Assembly: GCA_037157565.1 (NCBI GenBank)
Contig: JAZHRO010000012.1
Location: forward strand, 2,010,501-2,074,500
Reading direction: 5' to 3'
Length of the DNA: 64,000 nucleotides
From: Thalassia testudinum
Taxonomy: Eukaryota; Streptophyta; Magnoliopsida; Alismatales; Hydrocharitaceae
Positions 33,544 to 44,062 of the stretch are shown one piece after another; position 1 is the first letter of the stretch; each line of letters starts with the position of its first letter. The position numbers and the translations under genes are program-made. Below the pieces are notes generated by a model, which was given only the letters and a program-made list of their open reading frames with translations, ran no database searches and was not told where the DNA came from.

Positions 33544-35400
33544 ATGCAGCCTAATTACCTAGCAAGACTACCATTCAAGAAACCTGAATATCGGAGATCT
33601 ATGAAAGATAAAATGATCGAGGATGCCATAAGATTCTATGAAAAAGAAGAAAAAACCTCAACACCAAGAGGAGATATTCAGGTTGATGTCCCAACAACCA
33701 CATCCTTCATCATAAACTGTGCCCAAATTCTATTGACTGGAATTTCAAAAGGAACAACCCGAGATATGCTCATCACAGGATACATTGAGATGGAAAAATT
33801 ACACCAATCTGAATACCTTCAATGCTTGACAAATCCTGTACTTTGGGAACAACACCAAGATGCCCTTATAAAACGGGTAGGAATGATGAAATCAGTAGAA
33901 CAAATTATCAACCAGAAATACCCGTATAAACCAGAAACAGAGGATGAACCATCTTGGAACAGTATTAAGGAACCATTCAGTTTCCCAGATCCCGGGATTG
34001 AGGCACAAAGTGGTTGTAAAATCCCAACCCAGGTAGAAGATAGCATTAGAATAGGTTGGGAAGTTGCAGGAGAACACAATGCTGAGCCAACCCTAGGCCA
34101 TAAATCACCAAGCTTAGAACTCCAAGACTCCTGCAATAACAAGATTAGAATTGAACCTCTGGAGGGTATAAATTCCACCCCTTGTTTTGATAAGGTGACC
34201 CTCGAAGGTTATTCGGACTTAGGTTCTAATAATTCTACCCACATCCTAAGCCTAGAACCTAGATCTAAAACTTATTGGGAAGATTATGAGGCCCTTTATG
34301 AGGAAGATCAAATTTTTACAGGATATGATTCCGGGCCTCTATTTAATGAGTATCCCTCTCCAACATCCTCAGGAAATCTGATCGATTTCTCAGAAAACAT
34401 GCCAATTTATGATACAGAAACTGAGGAGTTGGATGAGCAAGGTTTTAATAGGGTCTATCCTACCAGCTTAGAGCTTGAACAGAACATCTTTTTGAGCCCA
34501 GAAGTGATATATAGGCTAGAACCCAATCAGGCTGCTGATTCCACATCTGATGATTTCTGCTGTGGTGGAATTCATGATCATTTTCGCCAACTCTCCGACA
34601 ATTTCAGATCTGACTATAATTGCGGAGAAACTCCCCTTCCTGAACACGCCAGGCCTATCTACGACCTCAGTTCACATGACTCTGACTCTGACTCTGAGGT
34701 CCTGATTCCCGAGATCACTGATAACACAGAATCATTCCTTTTCGATCCTCAGGAACCAAAAACAGAAAATGCCAAGAGTGATTGCAACCCAGAATCCAAA
34801 TTTTTTCTCGAATCCGATTTCTTTCATCCTACAAACACTCTTCCGGCATTTGATAGTTACCCAGAGGACTCTCTACAGAAAATCACCTATCATCTGTTTC
34901 TAGAAGAGCCCTCGTACACAATGGCCACCTCATCCGCACACACAGAACGGATCAAAACCTCTTCCAAACCCCGACCCGCAACCGGACTCAATTTCTATGC
35001 TGATTCACCTCTCACCGAGCCGATTGCATTTCCACATCGGGTTTCGAACATTGATCAGACTACATACCATGCTCTATCATTCTCTGATCACCCCTGTAGG
35101 GTTCCTGCATCAACCACTGATTATCCTACGGGTCCCTACTCTGACCAGGCTGATTCGGCACAGCCAAACCCTGCGTTTACACTTCCACATCCATCTGAGC
35201 TTCATAATTTCTGGTGGGCTCCACACCTTTTTATCCACATCTATCAACCCACCAGATTGATTGGGTTTGGGCTGCATCATCAGCCTGTTGATCTGAACAA
35301 GCACCTGGTTGGACCAACCAGGCTCTTAATCAAGGTGCTTGTCTTACAAAACTCTGCTGAGTTGACCATCCCCTCTCCATCGCATTTCCCGCTTGGCTGA
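33544..35400 (+). CDS. Orphan 618-aa ORF of the young retrotransposon
   Basis: The open frame reaches left to 33508, but the first ATG is at 33544 (MQPNYLARLPFKKPEY). The product is unknown to me. Residues 1-150 mix basic and hydrophobic residues, with EKEEKTSTPRGD, a segment SFIINCAQILLTGISKG and GYIEMEKLHQSEYLQ. The middle (about 150-450) is strongly acidic and rich in Ser, Pro, Glu and Asp, with DSDSDSE. The C-terminal third is rich in His, Pro and Ser. I see no CCHC zinc knuckle, no DTG/DSG/DLG protease site, no RT YxDD and no integrase motif. Its length without a stop fits recent insertion and possibly selection. It could be a highly diverged gag-like protein or a gene specific to this element family. 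Confidence 0.7.
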   Translation: MQPNYLARLPFKKPEYRRSMKDKMIEDAIRFYEKEEKTSTPRGDIQVDVPTTTSFIINCAQILLTGISKGTTRDMLITGYIEMEKLHQSEYLQCLTNPVLWEQHQDALIKRVGMMKSVEQIINQKYPYKPETEDEPSWNSIKEPFSFPDPGIEAQSGCKIPTQVEDSIRIGWEVAGEHNAEPTLGHKSPSLELQDSCNNKIRIEPLEGINSTPCFDKVTLEGYSDLGSNNSTHILSLEPRSKTYWEDYEALYEEDQIFTGYDSGPLFNEYPSPTSSGNLIDFSENMPIYDTETEELDEQGFNRVYPTSLELEQNIFLSPEVIYRLEPNQAADSTSDDFCCGGIHDHFRQLSDNFRSDYNCGETPLPEHARPIYDLSSHDSDSDSEVLIPEITDNTESFLFDPQEPKTENAKSDCNPESKFFLESDFFHPTNTLPAFDSYPEDSLQKITYHLFLEEPSYTMATSSAHTERIKTSSKPRPATGLNFYADSPLTEPIAFPHRVSNIDQTTYHALSFSDHPCRVPASTTDYPTGPYSDQADSAQPNPAFTLPHPSELHNFWWAPHLFIHIYQPTRLIGFGLHHQPVDLNKHLVGPTRLLIKVLVLQNSAELTIPSPSHFPLG

Positions 35401-35632
35401 AGGCATCAAATTTAGCGCTCAACGGGAGGCAGCCCGTCATTCTCTTTGAAAACCTGAAACTTGTTCTGACAGCTTTTTGCACTTGAAGTTCACACTTTAG
35501 GACAACCCCCTCCACCTCAGGTGCTTGCATCTGAGATTAGAAATCGTCCGCAACAGTCACCCCGACCCATTCACTCATCAAAACAGCTATCCTAATGTAT
35601 GAACTTTGTTGAATAAAAACCCCTAGGTTACA

Positions 35633-35665
35633 ATGAGGACATTGCAAATCTTAGGCATGGGGGGG
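35633..35665 (+). other. Conserved GAGGACATTGCA and internal polypurine tract
   Basis: ATGAGGACATTGCA is followed by TTAGGCATGGGGGGG just after the ORF. Related strings occur on the minus strand at 48960-48992 and 40434-40470. An ATGAGGACATTG-type string ahead of a G-run is, as I recall, common after the coding region of Athila-group elements. Confidence 0.6.
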
Positions 35666-36352
35666 TATGAAAGTGCAAAAACTCGTAAGAAAAGGTTTCA
35701 AACAAAAAATTCACATATGCCAAAAATACCATAAAAATTAAAAAATTTTCGAAAAAGAATAAGAGGAAAAAAGGAAAAGAGGAGAATTTTGTGAAGGAGA
35801 GAAGAAACAAAATGAAAAAGGAGCACAAAATTATAAGAAAAGTTGATAGTCATTAGTAAGGAACTAAGGAATTAACCTAAGTTCTAGACCTCATTCAAGA
35901 AAATAACTGAAAAGTGCACAATGAGATTAGTAAGAATGCAAACCTTAGGCATTCTTGAATAGACTCTTAGTACCCATTAAGATCTGGACACTCCTCAAGA
36001 GGTTGAGGAAAATGAAAAGCTGAAGTATTAGGTCTAAGGCTTAGGGAGTATTCGGCCTCGTTAACTAATTTTTGGTTTACGGGACTCAGTAACCTAAGCA
36101 CCCTAATCTCACACACAGCCTGGTTCAGTAAGCGTAAAAATCAGAATCACGCAGAAGCGTCGCAAAAATCTGAAAAGAACACCTAGAATAGGAGCGGCCG
36201 ATCAACACAAGTTGATTTGGACGAGTTCCCAGCGCGGAGAGGCGGAAAATCCCCTCGAAGATGCGTAACAAAATATCATCTCCTCGGTGCTTGTCTCTTA
36301 GGATATTTACATATCCTACGGGGGGCATGTAAGCACTCTGCTGGTTCAGATT

Positions 36353-36498
36353 CCATGGATGGCATTATCTCGAAGTGTCAATTGCCAGGGTCTGGATTCG
36401 GCCACGGAATACCATGGATGGGATTATCTCGAAATCTCAATAGCCAGGGTTCCGGGGGTTGCCATGGGCGGTGCTATCTCGAAGCATCGATCGCCAGG
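36353..36498 (+). repeat. Three 37-nt hairpin repeats with constant TATCTCGAA loop
   Basis: Copies at 36353-36389, 36412-36448 and 36462-36498 are each exactly 37 nt, starting CCATGG and ending GCCAGG, with ATCTCGAA in the middle. Stem bases differ between copies but can still pair (TGGCATT with AATTGCCA; GTGC with GCAT). Confidence 0.65.
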
Positions 36499-36940
36499 AA
36501 CCCTTGAGGATGGATGATGGGAGCAAGGAATCTGATACAGACCGTGTTGAAAAGCCAATCCTAGGCTAGAACTAAAAAGAAAAAGAGAGAGAAAACTCTC
36601 CAAACAGAAAAAAAAACTTTCTATCTCTCTCTTACAAAACGCACTGCGAACTGAGCCAGGGCTAAAATCATTTCAAGCACGGGTGCTTTAACCACGAAGT
36701 CCAATAAACCTTAGGTTAGTTCTTGCGGGCCTTAAAAACCTTTGCTAAAAGACTGAGGCTAAGGCTAGACAGATTTGGATCTTGATTGGTACTAGAGTAT
36801 CTTTTAGGCCTATGGTCAGCATTCTAACCTAATCTATGCTCAAATAAAAAGGCACTTATCTAAAACCATTAAAAAACTTCATGGTCTAGAACAAGGGTTG
36901 AAACCTTAAGTTTTTTTTGCTAAGGGACTAGCAAAAGCTA

Positions 36941-36952
36941 GGCATGGGGGTA
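36941..36952 (+). other. Terminal polypurine tract
   Basis: GGCATGGGGGTA directly before the 3' LTR start TGATGAGAAC at 36953. Confidence 0.75.
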
Positions 36953-39710
36953 TGATGAGAACCTCATCATGAGCCATAACTAGCTCATTTTGACCCAATA
37001 CAAAGGATAAAAGCTCCTACATATCTCAAGGAAAGGCTTAACTCAGAGAATTCTGAGTTTGAGAAGAAAACCAGTCATAAGGGGTAAAAGTGCAATTTTA
37101 TCAGTATAATCTGCGTACAGGGTAATTCAGGGCCCAAACATAGGTCAAAACAGCTTAATAAGAATAAAAGTGGGATGAGATGATCTAGCAAGGGCTACAG
37201 CACTTCCAAGGAACCAAATGATAATCTGTAACCCTAAAACAACCCACTTCAATTCACAAGGTTCGAGGCAAAGTAAAAATAGAATAAACCCTCTAAAATT
37301 CATAGAAAAATAATCTCTAGGGTTTAGAACCTTCAATTTGGCCTTTAGAACCCATTTTGACCTACATTGAGAACCATGCCCAATTAATAACTTAATTTGG
37401 GTCTTTACGTAAATTGACCGGTCAAACAAGGTTTAATATGAAAATGAAATTTACCATCAGATTCCTTAGGTTCTAATTAGTCATGTATAAAAACTTGAGC
37501 CTAAGAAGAAACCTCCTTGACCGACTTTACACTTTGGTCCTCATATATTTACTCTTTGGCCCTCAACTTTTGAACCCTCGCATTTAGGCCCCTAACTCTC
37601 CTTCGTTCTTTGCAAACAGGTCCCTCCTGCAAAACCCTGCCAGCACCATGCTCCGGCGACCTTGCGCGGAGCATGGCGCCGCGCAGGGTGAGGTGGAGGA
37701 CCTGGCATGTGTACCGGGGGTGCCCTGCGTCGTCAGCCGTCGCAGGAGCACCCCCATGGTCATTGCAGCCCCCCATACCGGCCGTGCGAACGCACGGACG
37801 GTATGGGTTCGAATTCCGACCATGCTCCGGCGAGGGAGACACGTCGTCTCCCTCCGCCTTCCTCCCTGCTTCAACCCTATAAATACCCCCCGCCGCTCCA
37901 CCGACCAAGGCAGCCTGGATCTGACGGAGAAAACCCCCAATTTTCCTCTCTTCTCACTCCGGCAGACGCCCACCAGCTCCGGCGGTTCTTCCTCCTCCTC
38001 CTCTTCGCTCTGCCGCAATACCAGCAGCAGAGATTTCTTCCCCTGCTCTTTCCGCGTCGCGCAATACCGGCGCGCGCTGCCTCTGCCCCGTCGTCACCGC
38101 CGTCCTTCCCCCACTGGGCACCGTCTTCTCCGGCGACAGTCGATACGACTGTCGCCCTGTTCCTCCCCCTTCGTCCCTGCAGTTAAGTTAGACTTACTCC
38201 CCTTCTCCTCCTCTTTCTTTCCCCGCTTTCGATTTAGTCAATTAAGCCCTCTACCGACCCTGTTCACCCTCATCCTCTCCGCCTCCGACCACCCTCCGGC
38301 GAGCCGCTCCCATCACCTCAGCAACCCACACGGCTCGCCAACTACCGCAGAACCTCCGCCTCCTCACCCTGATCCTCTTCCGCCCCTCCACTTCCCACCA
38401 AACACCCTCTGCAGACCCACCGAACACACCCACTCCCTCGCTCACAGTTTGACCCAGGACGGCCTGATAGCTCCATCTCGCCCTCTGCAGACCCCCTGAC
38501 CACCTTCGCCGTGCCACGGCGAAGGTCCCCCGCCTGTCTGATCTGGCCGAGAGGCCGTGCCATTGGTTTCAGGTTCCAGGCCTTGACCGCCATTGGCGAG
38601 GAAGCTCGAAGCCTGCTCAAGGTTGCTCCAAGCCGAGATATCCCAGGTTGAATAGCCACGGCCAGCGCGGAAGAGTCTCGCGCACACACCCTGGCCCTCA
38701 ATTGGAGCTGTGCGCCTCAACAGCCGATGCAATTGGGAGCACCATCCCTGCTGCAGGCGTGAGAGAATTGGGGTGGGACATTTAGTCCCACCTCGGAATC
38801 TCTCAAAGGCGCGCGGATGCATAAAGGCAAAAACTGCCTTATGCTATTTGCCTCAGTTACCACGGGGTGAGGTCCCTCTCACCCGACCCGACCCGGCTCG
38901 GCCTCGTCCGTGACCACGCTCCGCGGACCTGGCCCGACCCGATTAGACTGACCTGCACTCCTCGCCCACCACGCACGCCGGTGGGCCTGGACCCGGGCCT
39001 GACCCGAACCCGATTACCCGGTAGCGCTCTGGGAGAGCTTCCGAAGAGTGATTTCAGAGAGAGAGATACGCGGGGGAGGGGGGTAGAGTAGGTTTTTGCC
39101 TTGACGAATAAACTCTGAAGTGTGCAGGCCGAAGAAGAAGCAGACCCGCTGAAGAAGAAGGAGCTGCTGCACTGTAGCGAAGGCATTGTTAAGTCGTCTC
39201 AGCACCGGGGCAGACGACGGAAGGTCAGCAGCCAAAGAAGAAGAAGACCCGCTGAAGAAGAAGGAAGAGCAGCGGCCATAGCAAAAGAAGAAAAAGAGAG
39301 GTCAAGGCAGGTGAAGACAAAGAAGAAGAAGGTATGAAGAGAAGCAAGAAGCAAGAAAAGAAGAAGACGATCTGACGAAAAAGAAAGAAAGGAAACAAGG
39401 AAGAACAGAAGAAGAAGAGCACGAGGGGAAGATCTGAAGAAAGCAGAAGAAGAAGAAGAAGAAGAAGAACAAAGAACAGGAAGAACCAAAGACAAAGAGG
39501 AAGAAAGAAGAAGAAGCCAAATTTTCATCTCTCTCTCTCTCTTTATTTTTGTAATAGAACTTGTATATCTCTAGAATACAACTTGCTCCCTGAGTTCGAC
39601 CTCGGGAACTCTTTTATTTTTCCGAGTAAAAAAATTTTTATATGAAACGTTGGTAACGACCGGCTTTACTACAACGATATAACACAACCCGGTCAGATCC
39701 ACGTTCATCA
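36953..39710 (+). repeat. 3' LTR of the young element
   Basis: 2758 bp. Differences from the 5' LTR seen by eye: 38305, 38323, 38455, 38863 and 39470 (all transitions), and an extra A at 39695. Confidence 0.93.
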
Positions 39711-40522
39711 CCACCTAAGAGCTCACAACCCCAAAACATAATGCGGTGTAAAGGGGCACTCCAAGCAAACTCAAGCTCTTGCTCCGACACTATAGGTAGA
39801 GCACCGTCCAAGACACTTGAGCTGCAAAAATGTGCTTTAATGCTCCATCTAAAGATATAGAATATAGATATGGAGCAGTGTCGAGGCGGTAACATGTTGA
39901 CATTGCATCCTCAAAGGAGGCATTTTCCTCCTTCTCGGCGGTGGGAACTCAAACCAATGATCTGCTTCAAACTCTTACTAAGGCCAAACAAAGGGATTTT
40001 TCTAATTTTTAGTAGTTTTTAGGTATTAGCTTGTGTGTGACATTTGACACAGGAAGTTTTGCATGAAATGCAAGTTTTTGAATCAGAAACTAAGCCAGAT
40101 ACTTTCCATATTACAAAAGAAGATCAAGTCACCTGAACTATCATGAGTTCAGGTGGAATTTTGGAGAAGGATATCTGATTTAGTTTGAAAATAGACCATG
40201 AAATTCTAATGATTAGATCTATATCCTCATCCCTAGTTTGTTAAAGATAAAATCCCATTATACCAGAAGTGAGTTTTTAATCTCAGTCCCGATTTCAAAA
40301 TTTTTCCTCAAAATGTTTTCAACATTTTTATTTTTTTGGGTATGCTAGCAGAAAAATAAAACAAAAATGACTAAAGAAAAATGCATGTTTTTAGGTTTTG
40401 AAAATCCTGAATCGATCATCAAAATTTTAAAAACACCCCCCCCCATGCTTATGATATGCAATGTCCACATGCATGAGGGAAAAAGGGATCACCTTAGTGA
40501 AAGGTGGTCGGGTTTAGGATGG
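39711..40522 (-). other. 3' non-coding module of the 26919-58723 element, right part
   Basis: Continues from 29697 once the insertion is removed. No coding. A polypurine tract (GCATGGGGG on the minus strand) and a GACATTGCATATC string lie at 40434-40470. Confidence 0.6.
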
Positions 40523-41736
40523 TCAAAACCTAGAAAAAAAAGAAAGGAGGAAAAAAAAATGATGGGCTACCTCCCATCCAGTGCTATCTTTTATGCCATT
40601 CAGTCGGGGTGAAGGTATGCACGGAGGATGGAAAATCATGTAGATAGTTGGATGCTTGGATGCCCGCATAAAATGTGTCTTCTCCTGGATTCCTAAAAAA
40701 TTGATTAGAGGAAATATAGGGATCAAGTTGGATGGAAAATGTTGAGTGTGGCCCAAGTCTGGCCATGGTTTAAAATTGGGTTGAATACCAAACTCGTGCG
40801 GGTTTGGTGGTAGGTCCATTAGAAGGGATTTGGGGGAAGAATGGTGAAGGGTAGGTGTAGTTAGTGTGGAAGGGTGGGATGAGAGAAGAGTGGGTGGGTC
40901 AAGGTGATCAGGAGGGTCATTAGGAATGGAGTTTTGATTAAGACAAGTCTCCAAATCAAAGATTTCGCCGACCACAGATTCTGAGTCAGATTCCTCGAAA
41001 AATTTATGGTCGGGAAGGGTCACCAAATTTGAAATTTCTGTATCTAAGTCCTCAAAAAAAATATCATCATGGAATCTCTTAGAGGATTTAAAAATATCTA
41101 GAATGATAATTTGGCCTACGCAGGTGATATCCATTTCTCCTGTGTGGCAATTGATACTTGCCTTTGTAGTGGCCAAAAACGGTCGTCCAAGGATTATTAG
41201 GGAATTCAATAATGATTCGGGTACCTCAATGTCAAGGACCAGAAAGTAGGGAAGACACAATTCTGGACCTTGACCAAAACATCCTCAACAATCCCACAAG
41301 GTTTGATTGTAGATCGGTCAGCTAATTGCAGGGTCACCTCAACGAGTTTTAGTTCACCGATCTGAAATTCATCAAATAATATCGTGGGAATGATATTAAT
41401 TGAGACACCAAGATCAAGGAGGGTGCGATCAAAAGTAGTATCATCAATAATCACTGAAATTAATGACGCCCTCGGATCTTTCATCTTGGGAGGCAGCTTG
41501 CTCTGTATGACAGAGCTTATTGTCTCCAAAAGATGTACCTGTCCTAGATTTTTGGCCTAACCTTTAGGAGTGCAAATCTCCTTCAAAAATTTGTCATAGG
41601 CAGGTATATATTTGATGGCATCAAGGAGAGGGATATTGATTTGAACTTGCCCGAATAAATCCATGAGTTCTTCTATGGTGGGCTTAGATTTCTTTTTCGA
41701 TTGGTGGTGGGGTGGAAAGCTTGTGGAAAAGGGATA
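40523..41736 (-). pseudogene. Protease domain and acidic tail of the nested Gypsy element
   Basis: The minus strand encodes the pre-protease spacer (INIPLLDAIKYIPAYDKFLK, near 41640-41580), a TAG, then SVIQSKLPPKMKDPRA and a retropepsin-like core with DLGVSINIIP (near 41410) and LQLADRS. After a frame change near 41240 comes IILGRPFLATTKASINC. An acidic, Pro-rich tail of about 150 residues runs to the stop at 40523, where the conserved pre-RT segment seen in the other element would be expected. The active-site triad reads DLG rather than DTG or DSG, as in the element at 5330-5962. Pol is absent downstream, so this looks like a family that ends after protease, not a recent truncation. Gag continues at 45214, beyond a nested insertion. 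Confidence 0.75.
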
Positions 41737-42356
41737 GGAGTTGATGTAAATATGTTTATATCAAATAAACTGTCTATTTATGCGTATTCTTAGGTATAGA
41801 ATTGCATTATACATTATAAATATTGCATAGCATGCATCATCTTGCATTTAGGTTAGTCTGTATAAAAATTAGGTTAATTTTCTATTTTTTTGGTCAAGTA
41901 GCAAGGAGACTTTTAATCAGGGACTTCGGATCGAAGATCCAACCATACAGATCTAATCAGGGCGACGATTGGAGTTCAATGACTCCAAAATCGCCCCGAT
42001 CGGACTCTAGTAGCATCCGATATAATCCAAGGAAAGTTAGAGATCAAGGGCCAAGATGGTGTAAATTTGCACTTCATATGACAAATCTGACCACACGGAT
42101 GGGTTCAGATCAACGATCGCTGCCCAATGGCTCGAAAATCGATCCAATCTGACATCCGTGGCACCATCTACAACTCACAGAAGATGAACGGCCATGATGG
42201 CGCCACGTGGCACCATCATAGCAGCCCAAACTGGCTGCAGCACCCTTTCTCAACTTCTGAAGGCGCGGGTGAGGCAAGATCTAGGCCGTTGGATCTTGAT
42301 CCAACGGCCATGGGCAAGTGCGCTTAAAACATAAGCGCAACGAAGAGGCAGCCGCA

Positions 42357-42414
42357 GTGTAGCGATCGAGTGCCTCTTTGCGAGCAAGAGGCACAAGTTC
42401 GATCCCCGCTACAC
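42357..42414 (+). other. tRNA-like folded module in LTR 1
   Basis: GTGTAGCG (42357-42364) pairs with CGCTACAC (42407-42414), enclosing a perfect 9-bp hairpin GTGCCTCTT/AAGAGGCAC with a 7-nt loop and then AAGTTCGATCCC. It resembles a tRNA with the D arm lost. Confidence 0.5.
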
Positions 42415-42844
42415 CTCAAATCAAGGCGTGGGTGCGAGAGAGGCTAAATCAGGCTGTTGGACGGGTAGCGGACGGTGCGGATGCGGGCAATGTGGCGTGC
42501 CCAGATGCGAGGAGCACGAACGTGCCATCAGATGCGCTCTTGTAAAGGGTGGGCTGGCACGTGATGATGACCCTTTGATTTGGATCCAACGGCATGTAAT
42601 GGGGCTACGTCGCGACATAATAGTTGAAGACGAAGTGATAGCGATGCAATCATGTCTGTCTGATCTTGATCGGATGGCTGAGATCTACGCTCAGCCGCTC
42701 AACGTCCAAAGACAGAGGGGCTCGAGGGCGTTTAAGCCATCCGATCTTTCGATCAGACGGCTAAGAATGCACATCCAGCGTGCGTTAGGCGTGAGGAAGA
42801 AGAGAAGGCGCGAGCGGGTGCGCACTAAGCCCACGTTTGGGGGC

Positions 42845-42873
42845 GTTAGTGACGGTTTTATCCATCACTAAAG
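42845..42873 (+). promoter_or_regulatory. CACTA-like palindrome upstream of the LTR TATA box
   Basis: GTTAGTGACGG with CCATCACTAAAG around TTTTAT. The TATA box TATATATA is at 42931-42938. The equivalent in LTR 2 is 44490-44519, with TATATATA at 44576-44583. Confidence 0.6.
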
Positions 42874-43611
42874 AACCCTGATTTAATGTTTTAAAGTGTA
42901 TAGACCTATTTGCCCCCTCCAATCCACACCTATATATAGCCCCACGACCCGCACACTTTCTTCATCCCTTTCTTCACTTGTCTCCCTCTCCAAAGCTCTA
43001 GAGAAGCTTGTCCCACACCCGGGATGCTCCTTTAGAGACAAATCCAAAGTTTTCTCACCCCCATTCTGGAAGTAGATCTCGCGGCGATGACAAAGTTCTG
43101 CCTCGTTCCTGCTTCTTCGTACTTCGTCCTCCTTCTCGCCTCGTCCTCTATCTTCTAGGCATAACTCCGTCCAGCTCGTCCTCCAAGCAATTGTCGGGGA
43201 GGATAACATCTTTCTCCCTTCTTTTTATCGCTTTCTAGAGTAGATTTATAGCTTTCCAACATAGATTTCTTGCTTTCTAGTTGTAATGATTGGCGTAATG
43301 AACAACATTTGATGATGAAATCCATGTTTATTCTACCTCTCTTTTGTCTTTATTTGTAATATTCTCTCTCTCTCTCTTCTATTTATTATTTGCTAAATAG
43401 ATAGCTAGTTTTCGACCAGCTAATCTATTTCGTGACAAACAAAACAAACACATTTTTTTAATCAAACGTCCGCCTCCCTGTGTTCGACCCAGAATTTCTT
43501 TACGAATTTCGGTAAAATTTTATCTGTTGATGGATTGCTTCACAAATCAAACTACAACGACAGGTTTTCTAAATCCAATTCTGATTGCGTAGTTTTCCCC
43601 TATCAACATTT

Positions 43612-43628
43612 TGGCACCGTTGCCGATG
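43612..43628 (+). other. Degenerate primer site at the deletion junction
   Basis: TGGCACCGTTGCCG matches the tRNA-Asp site apart from one base, then runs straight into LTR sequence (ATGACTACAAAATTG, compare ATGACTCCAAAATCG in LTR 1). The deletion therefore joins the primer site to the inside of LTR 2. Confidence 0.65.
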
Positions 43629-43993
43629 ACTACAAAATTGCCCTGATCGCACTCCTGTAGCATCAGATATAACCTGATGAAGGCTAGAGATCAAGGGCCA
43701 AGATGGTGTAAATTCGTACTTCATATGACAAATCCGACCGCATGGATGGGTTTGGATCGACAATCGCAGCCCAACGGCACAAAATCAATCCAATCCGACA
43801 TCCGTGGTACCATCTACAACTCACAGAAGATGGATGGCCATGATGGCGCCACATGGCGCCATCACAACCGCCCAAACTAGCCACAGCACCCCTTCTCAAC
43901 CTTTAAAGGAGTAGGTGAGGCAAGATCTGGGCTGTTGGATCTTAATCCAACGGCCATGGGCGCGTGCGCTGAAAACATAAGCGCGACAAAGAG

Positions 43994-44062
43994 GCAGCCA
44001 TAGCACAGTGGTCGAGTGCCTCTTCGCGAGCAAGAGGTGTGGGTTCGATCCCCACTGCATCT
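43994..44062 (+). other. tRNA-like module with A and B boxes in LTR 2
   Basis: A-box consensus TAGCACAGTGG at 44001-44011, an anticodon-like CCTCTT/AAGAGG stem at 44019-44037, and a canonical T arm GTGGG-TTCGATC-CCCAC at 44039-44055. The would-be acceptor arms do not pair well, so it is not a functional tRNA gene. Confidence 0.55.

Larger units (their letters stand above)
35401..36952 (+). other. 3' non-coding module of the young element
   Basis: Holds an internal polypurine tract (35653-35665), an A-rich stretch (35700-35830), the triple hairpin repeat (36353-36498) and the terminal polypurine tract (36941-36952). No coding. Confidence 0.7.
29703..39710 (+). mobile_element. Young non-autonomous LTR retrotransposon with orphan ORF
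   Basis: LTRs 29703-32459 and 36953-39710 (TG to CA) are flanked by CCACC at 29698-29702 and 39711-39715. By eye they differ at five substitutions and one single-base indel over about 2757 bp. A perfect 17-nt tRNA-Asp primer site follows the 5' LTR, and a GGCATGGGGGTA tract precedes the 3' LTR. The only sizeable internal reading frame is the 618-codon ORF at 33544-35400, which has no gag, protease or pol signature. Size and layout fit a large retrotransposon derivative that needs enzymes from another element. Confidence 0.93.

Noticed and set aside
36353..36498. CRISPR-like array
   Set aside because: Three 37-nt units with unequal spacers in a eukaryotic retrotransposon 3' module; no bacterial context or cas genes.
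43994..44062. Functional tRNA gene
   Set aside because: The T arm and A box are good, but the acceptor arms do not pair and the anticodon loop lacks the usual T33. Kept only as a tRNA-like module.
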